A DNA stretch of 64,000 nucleotides from NCBI GenBank assembly GCA_038503065.1, contig JBCAMK010000001.1, positions 186,001 through 250,000 of the forward strand, in the 5' to 3' direction. Each line of letters opens with the position of its first letter. The stretch's first letter is position 1. The notes below the pieces were generated by a model. It saw only the letters and a program-made list of their open reading frames with translations. It ran no database searches and was not told the DNA's origin. This document shows positions 24,509-34,838 of this stretch, one piece after another. Origin of the DNA: Paragyromitra xinjiangensis. Taxonomy: Eukaryota > Ascomycota > Pezizomycetes > Pezizales > Discinaceae. The position numbers were made by a program, and so were the translations under genes.

Positions 24509-25453
24509 ATGATTACCGACGAGGTCCCAAAACATCTCCTCTGGAGGATAGAAAGCAACTGCAAAAACATAGAGAAGCAGTTAGTGTGGGATCATCGCTA
24601 CTCAGTGCTATTTTATATCATCATCCTGTCTTTCGGCCTTTCATTAGTTACGCCTTTTTCCTTTCTTTGTCTAGCGGTTTCTCTTAATTCTTTGAGAACA
24701 GTTTATTCAAAACGACAAGTTGTCCTAAGTGAGCAAGAGTTAGAAAACGACAGCAGTGAGGAGCTGGAAGAGCTAGAAGATGGGTCTATCACACTGGAGA
24801 ACGAGAAATCGGAAGACCAAACCGAAGAGCCTAAAGAACAACCAAAAGACCCCAAAGAACAAATAGAACAACTTAAAAAAGCTACAACCCACCCCCAACC
24901 CACCTCAACCACCTCAACCCACACTAAAGAAGACCTCGACCTCGACCCAATCTACCCCCCCCCACCAACCACCGACCGCGTCGAAGCCTACCAACTAATC
25001 GGCTGCGGCTACCGCCTAGTAGTCAGCAGCGGGCCCAAAAAATTCCGCACATATCGAGTGATGCCGGGCAAAGAATACAATCACGCGTGGGACATCGCTA
25101 GTGTCCTACGAATAGCACGGTACGAAGGTCGTCGCGAAGCCCCGGTTATTGTTGGTGTTGCGTTCCAGGATTTCGGTACGGGGTACAGTGTTTTGGATCC
25201 GAAACTGTATACGAGTCCGAGGAGAGGGAAGAATATGCCGGTTACTTATGTGAAGGTTTGGTGGGGCGATGGTGGGGTTTCGTGGGAGACGAGGTCGGAT
25301 GTGCGTTCGTTGTTTGGGAGGGTGAGGGCTGATGCGATGGTTTTTGAGAAGGTGGGGAAGTTCGAGGAGGATGCGGTGGCGTATAAGAAGAGGAATCCGG
25401 GCTGGAATAAGAAGGCGGGGAGCAAAGTGAAGGTTGGAGATATGGGTAGTTAG
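24509..25453 (+). CDS. Predicted membrane protein of unknown function
   Basis: 314 aa from the ATG at 24509; the same frame is open 54 nt further up, beginning just after a possible intron acceptor (CTAACTCC...TTACAG near 24450), so an upstream exon may be missing. I do not recognise the family. Order: a short basic N-terminus, one long hydrophobic stretch (residues about 34-60, VLFYIIILSFGLSLVTPFSF) able to form one or two membrane spans, an acidic Glu/Asp-rich linker with EEPKEQPKDPKEQ repeats (about 75-125), a Pro/Thr segment, and a folded-looking C-terminal domain (about 150-300) with many aromatics and a basic tail. The C-terminal half keeps a stable frame, and the base composition switches from C-rich to G-rich as in neighbouring genes, so it looks like real coding DNA. 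It converges with the SulP gene. Confidence 0.65.
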   Translation: MITDEVPKHLLWRIESNCKNIEKQLVWDHRYSVLFYIIILSFGLSLVTPFSFLCLAVSLNSLRTVYSKRQVVLSEQELENDSSEELEELEDGSITLENEKSEDQTEEPKEQPKDPKEQIEQLKKATTHPQPTSTTSTHTKEDLDLDPIYPPPPTTDRVEAYQLIGCGYRLVVSSGPKKFRTYRVMPGKEYNHAWDIASVLRIARYEGRREAPVIVGVAFQDFGTGYSVLDPKLYTSPRRGKNMPVTYVKVWWGDGGVSWETRSDVRSLFGRVRADAMVFEKVGKFEEDAVAYKKRNPGWNKKAGSKVKVGDMGS

Positions 25454-25812
25454 GGTGTTTGTATGGGATGTCACGGCTGGTTTGTGATAGGTGTTTTTGG
25501 TTATTGCTTCGGCTCTTGGGTGTTTGGTTTCTATGACTTTATTGGGAGTTATGTTGCATTTATAATGTCTTATTGTTCTTTAGATTATGTTTGGTTTGCT
25601 TAAGGGCCTTCCGCATGTTACCTGCTGCTTCACCATAACTCTATATGAGATTCCAGTCTCCAAAAACTGGAACGATACTCAACAGTGTATTCTCACTCGC
25701 CATTATTTCGTTCTACTGCAATCACATATTCTCACTCGTACTATACACCCAATAACCTATCTCTTCCAACCCCACATCCCAACTATCTCATACACCACAT
25801 AACCAACAAGCA
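25454..25812. other. Convergent intergenic region
   Basis: 359 bp between the ends of two convergent genes. T-rich next to the left gene and A/C-rich next to the right gene, as expected for two 3' flanks. No other feature is seen. Confidence 0.5.
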
Positions 25813-28083
25813 CTAAACCACCCCCTCATCACTCCCACTCCCTCCACTCAACCTCAACGCCTCCTCCACACTCCCCACAAAATGGCTCCTCCCACCTACA
25901 GCCCCGACAATCCCGCTCTGCACAAACATCTCCCAAACCCCTCCATCCTTCGGCACCCTCGAAAACCAAACCTGCACCCCCTTCGCCACATGTCCCTTCA
26001 CAATCTCCGTCAACACCTGCGTCCCACTCCCATCCATCCTCCTAACCCCCTTCACGTCAAAAATCACCGTCCTAGTCCCCCCCTCACCATGACTCCGTCC
26101 CCTCAATCTCGGCAAACTCGGATGCGCACGAGCATCACCGTACCTCTCTAGCCTTCGTAACCGGTTCTTTAGTTCACCAGTATTGGCGAATGTTAGCCCC
26201 TCGGTCATTTTAACGATCAGACAACCCTCTACATCCTCTAGCTCCTCGGCTGGTACTTCCTCGGCCGCTTTAAACATATTCACCGTCCCCGGGACTCTTC
26301 CGAGAATCTGGATCCTCGCGCGAGTGGAGTGTTTAATAACCTGAATCAGGGAGATACCGACACCGATGGCGATACCAGTTTCAAGACTCCAGATAACAGT
26401 AGTAGCGAAGACAAGGAGCATAGTTGCGAGATCAGCATACGCGCGGATGTGGTAGAAGAATTCGATATCTTCCGGAGCCTCTTCGAGGAGGGAGACGGCA
26501 ACAACAGAGATCATAGAGCAGAGGACGGTTCGGGGGAGATAGTAGAAGTATGGGAGGAGGGTGGTGGTGCAGATGATTGTGCAGATGCTTAAGACGATGG
26601 ATGAGATTGGGGTGCGGCCGCCTGTGGCTTTGTTGACCTTGCTGCGACCGTATCCGCCGAATGCTGGGAGGGCTTGGAAGCATCCGCCGAGGATGTTGGC
26701 GGTACCGAGGGCAATTAGTTCCCGGTTTGAGGAGATGTTGGCGTCGAGGGTTGTGCCGAGGGATTTAGCGGCGACTACGGATTCGAAGAAGCCCAGGACG
26801 GAGATTAAGAAGGCAGTGGACATGGTTTCCTTGAGGTTTGTGAGGTGGTGGAGTTGGAAGGGGAAGTTGAATCTGAAGAGGCTTCCGCTGGGGGCTTCAA
26901 CATTGCCGAGGACTTGGAGGCCTTTCTGGTCCCAGGAGAGGTTGTAGGTGAGGATTGCGGAGAGGACGACGACGAAGAAGCGGTCGGGGAGGAATGCGAT
27001 GTATGGGATTCGTTTCTCGAATCGCTTTTTGAGGTACCGGCCGATCATGATGATGCTGAAGGAGACGGCGGCGACGGATAGAGTGAGGGTGTGGGATTTC
27101 CCAGCGTTCTGAATGAGCCAGAGTGCTTTCTGGAGACTGCTAGCTTGGAGTACTCCAGCTTCCTTCGCGAGAAGGGTGAGGCCCATTTCCGGCTGTATGA
27201 GTTAGCACTATGACTTCAAAACGCAGAAAGTAACATACAATCAACTGGTCCACGAAAATGACGAATCCAACAGCAGAGATAAACCCTCTCAACAGCGGTC
27301 TACTCAACACGCTGTCTAAGAATCCCAATCGCACGATCCCGGCAATAAATGCAAACGCGCCTGTCATCCCCGTAATCACCCCCGCAAGCCGTGCATTATT
27401 GAGCTCCTCATCGCCATCGTCAAAAGCGGGCGCATGGTGGTTGTTCAATGTACGGATTGCAGTTCCCAGCAGGAGAGACCCAGCAGCCTCAGGGCCAACC
27501 GCCATAGTAGGACATGATCCAAGAATACCGTAGACCTAAGACATTAGATAAATCCCTACGACGAAAGCTAGAACATACCAAAGGTTGAATAGCGAACGCA
27601 TAGAGACCATGAATAGGCGGTAAATGTGCCAAATTGGCCGAGAGCGAGAGCGCCATCGGGATATAGAACGACGCCATAGTAACTACCCCCATCAGTGCGG
27701 CTCAAAACCCGGGTTAAACACAACTCACCTCCAGCAACAACATCACCAAGCAGATAACTCCACTGGTAATTTCCTATCCACCCAATCGACGGGATGTAAT
27801 AACTCGCATACATCAACCACGGCCTGGTGACGCCTGCCTCCTCCGCCATCCTCGCAGTCGTCGTCTTTCGCTTCAGCAGGATCCCGCCCCCCATCCGCGC
27901 CTCGGCGGTCGAGTGGATGGAGCCGGCAGTGCTGCCGGGGAGGGCGGGGGTCCCAGGCCGCGTCTCGTCATCGGAGGAGAAGGTGCCGTGGTCGCTGCTG
28001 TTTCCGTCGGAACGTAGGAGGCGCGTGAGGGGGTTTGGCTCGTGGGCGCCTCGGGGAGGACGAAGACCGGAGGAGGAGGACAT
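25813..28083 (-). CDS. SulP/SLC26-family anion transporter with STAS domain
   Basis: Four exons on the minus strand: 28083-27729, 27682-27579, 27535-27239 and 27192-25813, giving 711 aa; introns are 43-46 nt. SulP proteins carry sulfate or other anions across membranes. The N-terminal 115 residues are polar and Ser/Pro-rich (cytosolic). A hydrophobic core of about ten spans follows, with the family marks PPIHGLYAF, GPEAAGSLLLG and NILGGCFQALPAFGGYGRSK. The C-terminus is a STAS domain (about 580-700: TEGLTFANTGELKNRL, then VIFDVKGVRRMDGSGTQ). The long N-terminus and the PAFGGYGRS pattern resemble the yeast YPR003C type of intracellular member more than high-affinity plasma-membrane sulfate permeases, so substrate and location are open. 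It is divergent from the RNA-repair gene, sharing a 749-bp upstream region. Confidence 0.9.
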
Positions 28084-28832
28084 GATGCTGTGGATTACGG
28101 GAATGGAGAGATCATGAAGGAGAGAGAGTAAGTAAGGAAGATGATTACTCTACAGAGTCTAGATAGGAAGCTAGATAGATATCTATGTAAGGTGGCCGTG
28201 AGTGCATAGGAAAGATTCTGAATAACGGGTAGATATAGCCATGCGACAGGGCTTCGGCGGCTCTTTGGAACCCTGCATTGAATCGAGAAATGATTCCCAT
28301 CACGACAAATTATCACCGAACCTGGACTTGAATATAATTCCAAGACACCAGACGTCACATTTACGAGAGAACTGTCGAATTGAAGGCCTTTCTCGACTGA
28401 CACTGCATATCTCACCCGTCAGCTGCCGACTGTAGGCGCTCCTTCTCGTTCCATCGAGGAACGGTGCAGGTCAGCTGATGCGGGAACTGCAGCCAAAGCT
28501 TGGACTGGTCTTTGACTGGTGTAAGATAAACGTTGCGGTGGGGAAGCGAGGGGAAGCGAGGGAGTACCTGCTGGTTCGCCTGCAGTTGCTGCATGAGCTG
28601 AAGCATGACTAACCCTAACCCCCATTGACTCATCCACGATTGATTGTTCATGACTTTGGCATTTAGCTGGGGGTTTCTCTGGATGTGGTGGTTATTTAGT
28701 TATTATTCTCCCATCACGTGGCTGTAACTCTTACTACTATAGGACCCAGTACTACTACTGCCAGTACTACTACTACCACTACTACTACTACTATAGGACC
28801 CAGTACTACTGCCAGTACTACTACTACCACCA
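28084..28832. promoter_or_regulatory. Shared divergent upstream region (SulP / RNA-repair gene)
   Basis: 749 bp between two divergent start codons, so it should hold both promoters. It contains a CATCACGTGGC stretch (E-box-like CACGTG at about 28714-28719) and an ACT-trinucleotide repeat immediately before the right-hand start codon. Confidence 0.45.
28732..28830. repeat. Duplicated ACT-trinucleotide block in leader
   Basis: Two imperfect copies of a block of about 45-50 bp, each built as ACTACTATAGGACCCAGT, then ACT units, GCCAGT and more ACT units. The second copy stops two bases before the start codon at 28833. It can be read through in another frame as a Thr-rich peptide, but is more likely a slippage-prone leader sequence. 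Confidence 0.85.
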
Positions 28833-31553
28833 ATGCCAGAACCGTTCTTCTGCCCCCTCAAGTGCAACCCACCAGCTCTAACCCGGGGTTACATCTCCCT
28901 TCTCTCCACCGCCATATCTCTTCTCTCCGACTCTGTACACTCCACTCACGAAATCACCAAAAACACACAACCCGCACATATAACACTGCTCTCAAAAGAC
29001 GAATACAGAGAGTACAGTTCAAACCCCCAAACCACCCGATTCGAAGACATCGATACATCAAAAATCTACCCCGTGGGTGTGGCGAACAAGAAAGATATCT
29101 GGTTCATCCCCGTTGTATGGAACGCTGGTAACGTCTGGCGGGTCAAGAACGGGTTTGGGACGAAGGACTTTCATGTCACGCTGAGCGAGGGTGATGATCA
29201 TAATATTGATAAATCGGTTTATACCATTCGCTCAAGGGACTCGGAGGGTACGGAGGTGAATGGTGTTTCACTGCCAGAGGGTCTGGATGTGGAGGTGCTT
29301 GATCAACTGTATCTCTACTCGCATCTCAGGGGTGATGATATCTCTTGTCAGATCTTGTGGACGGAGTATATCATTACCACCCATCCTGCTTCGGAACGGG
29401 GGTACCTTCGTCTTGCGGATTTGGCGTATAAACAGCAGTGGTATAAAATAGCTATGCTGTCTTACCATGCTGCCTTTGCTGAATCGGTAAATGAAGATGG
29501 CACTCAGAAGAGACAAGACTACTACACGAAAAAGATTGTTTCCTGCGGCGAACATACCGAATTCGGACCACTATTCACGGAAGAAGAAGCAAAATTCCTC
29601 ACCGCCGCCATAGCCTCACAATCAATTCAAAAGACCCTATCAAAACCCTGGAACTCACTACTCACCCTCCCCTGCATCCCAAACCCCAAACGCACCGATC
29701 CTAGAACCCGCTACCAAACCCTCTACCCGCCCACCACCCTCCCTCGTTTCTTCTCCTGGCTAATCCCCTTCCACCTCGCCGCCATGTCCACCCCCCGGTC
29801 CGCATCTGATATCACCAACCTCCACACTACCCTCGGAATAACCCACATAATAACCCTCACATCCGAAACCCCCCTCCCACGGTCCTGGTTCCCCCCCGGC
29901 CTCAACATCCGCAACACCTTCATCCCCATAGAAAACTACCACCCTCCCACCGTCCACCAATTAGACCGCATCCTATCCCTCATCCTCTCCGAGCCGCACC
30001 ACAACCCCTCCATCCCCGGCTGCACCCTAATCCACTGCGGTGGCGGCAAAGGCCGCGCCGGCACAATCCTCACCTGCTATCACTCCCTCTTCGCCTTCGC
30101 CCCAAACCCTTCCCCCTCCACCCCCCTCCACCCACCCGTATCCTCCCTCGCCCTCATCCGCCACATCCGCCCCGGCAGCGTCGAAACCCTCCAACAAGAG
30201 CAATTCATAACCTCCTACGTCTCCACCGCGTGGAAACGCCACGGCCAGAACCAACCTCTTATCGGCGATGGAGGAGAGGTGCTAGAGCCAGTTGGAAAAC
30301 CGCTTGAGATCCACGGTGATATAACAAACCCGGATATGATAATGCTAGTTGGCCTACCAGGTTCCGGAAAAAGTTCCTTCGCAGCGTTATGTCGGTTGCG
30401 GAGCTCATCGATCGTGTATGTATCACCTGACGCGGTTGTCGCGGAGTCTGGAGTGTCTATAGGGGCTGCAAGAGCGGTGTGTGAAGGTGTTGTTAGTCGT
30501 TTCCGCGGGGGTAAGAAGGTGCTGTTGCTGGATAGATGTAATCCGACGCGGGAGGAACGAGGGGTGTGGAGGGGGTTGTGTACGGGGAAGATTGTAGCGG
30601 TTTGGTTTGATATTGAGAGTGGGGTGTGTATAGCGCGTGGGGAGAATCGTGGGGGACATGAGACGTTAAAGCCGTGGAGGGTGAGGGGGGTTGTGGAGGG
30701 TATGGAGAGGATTATGGAGGCTCCGGAGGTGGGGGAGGGATTTAGTGGGGTTGTGAGGGTTTGTGGGGTTGATGCTGCGAGGGGTTTGGCGGATAGGTGG
30801 TTTGGTGAAGTGGGGGTTAGGAAGTTTCCGAGGACGAGACATTTGTTGGATTTGGGATCTGCTACGAGGGATGATTTAGGTATTACCCCTCAGACTCTGG
30901 TAGATGTAGCTAATGTCTCAGTTATCCCACCGCAGGATCTTGCATTACGGTATTTTGGCCGTCAGGTAACAGTTGAGGAGAAAGTTGACGGCGCAAACCT
31001 TGGGTTCTCACTTTCAGCATCTCGACAAATCCTAGTCCAGAATCGAAGCCACTACATCTCCTCCAGCGACCAAGCTCAATTCGGCAAACTCGACGTCTGG
31101 CTCTCAACCCACTCCGCGCACCTCCGCCGGGTCCTCGGTCACGACCCAGTACTACCTGAACGTTTTGTACTATACGGAGAGTGGATGGCTGCGACTCATA
31201 CAGTCGTGTATGATCGGCTGCCGGACTACTTCCTCGCGTTCGACCTGTATGATCGGTTGAATGGGGTGTTTGCATCGGAGGAGGTGTTGAGAGGGGTGCT
31301 GGCTGGTACGGGGATTTGTACGGTGCCGGTGCTGTATAGTGGGGTGTTGGAGGGGGAAGAGATGTTGAGGGGGTTTTTGGAGAGGGGGAGTTTGTTTTCG
31401 AGTGTGGATAAGGTGGAGGGGGTGGTAGTTAGGTGGGAGGATGGGGAGAGGGGGAAGGTTGTTAGGGCGGATTTTATCTCGGGGGCGCATTGGAGTAAGG
31501 GGGTTTATAGGAGGAATGAGGTGGTTAGGGCGGGAGTGAGTGATGGGTTGTGA
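28833..31553 (+). CDS. Phosphatase-kinase-RNA ligase fusion, candidate RNA-repair enzyme
   Basis: Single exon, 906 aa. Three catalytic modules are legible. (1) A dual-specificity-type cysteine phosphatase, about residues 300-460, with the CX5R loop HCGGGKGRAGT (C402, R408). (2) A P-loop kinase, about 495-650, with Walker A GLPGSGKSS (K513), of the AAA/polynucleotide-kinase sort. (3) A nucleotidyltransferase RNA ligase, about 670-906, with motif I EKVDGANLG (adenylated K717), motif III-like YGEWMAATHT, a motif IIIa-like YFLAFDLYD, motif IV EGVVVRWE and motif V GKVVRADF. Such ligases seal 5'-phosphate/3'-OH RNA ends; the kinase could supply the 5' phosphate. The N-terminal 280 residues are unassigned and include FHVTLSEGD, resembling one HxT motif of 2H phosphoesterases; a matching second motif is not clear. 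The order differs from yeast tRNA ligase Trl1 (ligase-kinase-cyclic phosphodiesterase). Substrate is unknown. No intron is needed; the start ATG at 28833 directly follows the ACT repeat. Confidence 0.85.
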   Translation: MPEPFFCPLKCNPPALTRGYISLLSTAISLLSDSVHSTHEITKNTQPAHITLLSKDEYREYSSNPQTTRFEDIDTSKIYPVGVANKKDIWFIPVVWNAGNVWRVKNGFGTKDFHVTLSEGDDHNIDKSVYTIRSRDSEGTEVNGVSLPEGLDVEVLDQLYLYSHLRGDDISCQILWTEYIITTHPASERGYLRLADLAYKQQWYKIAMLSYHAAFAESVNEDGTQKRQDYYTKKIVSCGEHTEFGPLFTEEEAKFLTAAIASQSIQKTLSKPWNSLLTLPCIPNPKRTDPRTRYQTLYPPTTLPRFFSWLIPFHLAAMSTPRSASDITNLHTTLGITHIITLTSETPLPRSWFPPGLNIRNTFIPIENYHPPTVHQLDRILSLILSEPHHNPSIPGCTLIHCGGGKGRAGTILTCYHSLFAFAPNPSPSTPLHPPVSSLALIRHIRPGSVETLQQEQFITSYVSTAWKRHGQNQPLIGDGGEVLEPVGKPLEIHGDITNPDMIMLVGLPGSGKSSFAALCRLRSSSIVYVSPDAVVAESGVSIGAARAVCEGVVSRFRGGKKVLLLDRCNPTREERGVWRGLCTGKIVAVWFDIESGVCIARGENRGGHETLKPWRVRGVVEGMERIMEAPEVGEGFSGVVRVCGVDAARGLADRWFGEVGVRKFPRTRHLLDLGSATRDDLGITPQTLVDVANVSVIPPQDLALRYFGRQVTVEEKVDGANLGFSLSASRQILVQNRSHYISSSDQAQFGKLDVWLSTHSAHLRRVLGHDPVLPERFVLYGEWMAATHTVVYDRLPDYFLAFDLYDRLNGVFASEEVLRGVLAGTGICTVPVLYSGVLEGEEMLRGFLERGSLFSSVDKVEGVVVRWEDGERGKVVRADFISGAHWSKGVYRRNEVVRAGVSDGL

Positions 31554-33899
31554 TTGCAGATGCTTTGGTGGATTTGGTTATTGTAGTAAATACCCTGGAG
31601 CTACATTAGACAAGGTAGCCTTAAGACATGCAAGGTGAGGTAAATGCGTTTAAACAACATAACTGGCTTTTTTTTACGCGGATAGTGAACTGCAATCTCA
31701 AATTCGGTGAATTTACTAGTGAGATCTTGACAGATCAGTTTTAACACCCCCGCTGTCATCGAAAACCTACTTGCAGCCTAACATACCCTCCCCCCAGCCA
31801 ACCGGTAATTATAAACTTCGGGCTTTGTGGGGAGTTAAGACTTCTGGCAATGTCAACCGAGAAAGGTATGGACTTGATAGAACACTGATCCAAGTTTATA
31901 TCTTAACAAGTATACTTACCCCTTATTCTTTCCATCTAAATGTTTAAAGTTGTGATGTCTACTGTAGACAAGGTGATCTCAACGATATATATCATTGCTG
32001 CTGCTGCATCCAAAGGCGAGGGACTTCAACTACTTCCGAAGGAGACAGGTAAGCCACAAACTATAGTGGAGGAAAAAAAAGATACTCGCATACACGGTCT
32101 TCGTTCAGAAAATCATGGAGGCTGCATGACGTAGAGGCATCACGAGAGACGGAACTCCCATCGGTCCTTGAAATGCCACGAATAATCTTACCATATCGAC
32201 ACCTCTACAGCTAGACCCTAGCTACAACATGACTCTACACAACCAACGAACACCCACGCAGCTCTGTTGAACCGCCAACATATACCTCCTGAGAGCCCAC
32301 CTGTGAGCACAAAAACGTATTTCAGCACGCTTTTGAGAAACGATAATGCTTCAAAGTTTCTGCTTACTGAGGTTGTAAACATGCATGTATCCCATTTAAA
32401 TTCAGCCGCAGGTCGGACGTGGCTTGTAGCTAGTAAAGAAATCCTTGAGAAGTATCTAGAACACAATCTAATGCACATAAGAAGGCACTAGTACATAGCG
32501 CTTAGGCTGCTACAGCCCTAGTACAGCTAGACACTGTCTATTGATCTCGTACTATAGTAGCTCAGCTTTTTCTCACAGGGTGTCACTCGGGTACTACTAT
32601 TCTTAATGGCCAGGTCCCAGCGAAGCTGGAGGTGACAAATCTAGAGCCTTTGTATTATTTTCATCATCTCTAAGGCTTAGGTCGTACTTGCTAAAGAACG
32701 GTGAAGGTTGTTGATTCCAAGGATGAGCTGTATTCTCTAGGGAAGTGTGGGTGAGCTGGAGCTATTTGTATGTTAGTTACCCTAACTCTATGACGACATC
32801 TTGCAACCAACGAGAATACCAGAGGAAGAGTAGTCCTACTATCTGTTACGGTCGTGATGGAATGTTCTTCTCCGAGCTCTGATTTGCAATCTTTCTCTGC
32901 CTGATGAGACTCCCTACTGAAATCCCAGGATACCGCGAAGAAAAATAGCGAGGTAATCTGTTTTTTCTAAGTGGCCGATCTCACTAGCACTCCGTCTCAA
33001 GATTTATAAACCCTGGGTGTGGCTGCCCAGCTGGGTGGGTAGTCGTGTTTTTTCCTCCTAGGAGCAAAGTCTACAGGGCCATCAGCTGAAGCCAACGATG
33101 GGCAGATCAGATAACTCCTATAACAAGAGAGAGGATTGATCAGTAAATATCATCACATCCCAAAATTAATGGGTGAGAATTTAAAAGGGCTTCGTTGTGG
33201 GAGCCAGTAACTAGAGCTCCTCCTCCTTTAAGATATAATCCAACCTCCGGCGGCTCTTTATTCAGATCTTCTAGAATCTTTACCCTACCTATAGCACCGA
33301 TGTCTGGGTTTTGAGGCAACGACTCCCGCCCAATCTACAGTCAGAAATTCGCAAATCCTCAGAGCCTAAGCACCAACGCAGGTATTGAGGTTCCCGGACA
33401 ACCAATCCCTACCAGACCCCATCCCCGGATATCCCTCCCGGGAGAAATAAGACCCCAAAGAGACCAACCAGCTACCTAAATACAATACACACCCCCGAAT
33501 CACGAATCTTAGTCCATCCAAAGGGCAGAAAGGTAATTAAACCAGTGAAAAGACATCGCTTCCCAGAATACTTGCACATTAGCAACCGTAATTCTACCAC
33601 AAACACTGGAAACAGCCAAGAGCTGCAATTTAACGCTGGCTTAGCACCCCCGCCTCGATTAGATCCACTCCGATGGACTATGTTGGACCATCATCTTAAC
33701 TAGCAGGAGTATGGAGTTTGGGGTGGAGATCCCAATAGTTATATTCGGGAGTGTCTAAGTTACAATTATGGCTGGATGTTGAACCTAAGGGGAAAGGCAG
33801 CTAAGTATTTCTTTCTTTGGATGTATCATCCTCTGCTCGGAGTATGGTGCCCATTATGGTTCCAATACGCACAAGGTACTTTTGCGTCTCTTATAACGT
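31554..33899. other. Gene-poor spacer
   Basis: No supported gene. Only short, unrelated open frames are seen. Confidence 0.4.
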
Positions 33900-34838
33900 G
33901 TGAAATCTCCGGGTACATGTTTCGACACCCTAGGACCACACTATCTCCACGAAACAGAATATATGGTAACAGCCCTATATCTGAATTCAGCCGGCTATAA
34001 GGGAGATCTCTCGCGTCTGGATCGGCCCTCTCGGCACAAATTTGAGGAGCGCGCAGCGGTAACTCTGGACGCCCTCAAGAAACCCCCTGAGCGTTGGGCC
34101 ACCGCCATGAGGTCTACCTCATGGGCTAAAGACAGTAGAATGATGATTACCGAGTCCAAGTACTAGAGAAGATTCTCCCACCTAAACAAGGCGCACAACA
34201 CGAGCGCAGAAGACGTGGCTATACGGGGGAAAGACGTTGACACCGCTATCGCAGACCATGAAGCTTTACTATTTCCGAAAAAAACAATAGGCCTGGCTAA
34301 TCTTGGGGAGAAAAACTCAACCCTACTGCCCGCTGGGATTCCAGACATCTTTTTCGATCTACAAGGAAACCCTATGTCTTTAACTGGCATCATAAAGCGG
34401 TGCAAACGCATGTCTGAAGCATATCCTGACGATTTCACCTCACCAGAAGCCACATGCGCAAAGTTCACCAGATCTGGGGACCTGCGTCCGGTAACAGAAG
34501 AGATGATGCTCTTTGGCTCCCAATCTGGGATTATGCAAGCTAGCGTATCCTACAAGCACTCGAAAAGATCACCACTTCGGAAAAGACCGAGATTTTAGAG
34601 ACGGGAGTATCTGGAAATAGTTAAATTTAGGCACAACTGGGAGGAAGCCATCGTGCTAGATCTTATAAAAGAATATACCGAACTACATGTATGTAGAATG
34701 GCGAAGAAAATGAAGGGCTTACTCCAAGGAACGGAGATAAAGACAACAATCTAAAAAGCAGTAAAGGAATTCGCGAAGATAAGGAATCATTAGCGGGAGG
34801 ATTTTTCAGGCTACATATCTAGCTGCCGGAAAATATAG
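33900..34838 (+). pseudogene. Degraded open frame with in-frame TAG/TAA stops
   Basis: One frame stays protein-like for about 310 codons but is broken by stops at 34164 (TAG), 34596 (TAG), 34752 (TAA) and 34791 (TAG), with the last stop at 34836; another TAA lies upstream at 33894. Between stops the translation is charged and balanced (for example IIKRCKRMSEAYPDDFTSPE). All stops can arise from CAG or CAA by C-to-T change, the pattern left by repeat-induced point mutation in ascomycetes. I do not recognise the family; a dead transposon or a decayed lineage-specific gene is possible. The 5' boundary is arbitrary, since a related-looking frame shifts near 33780-33900. Confidence 0.45.
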
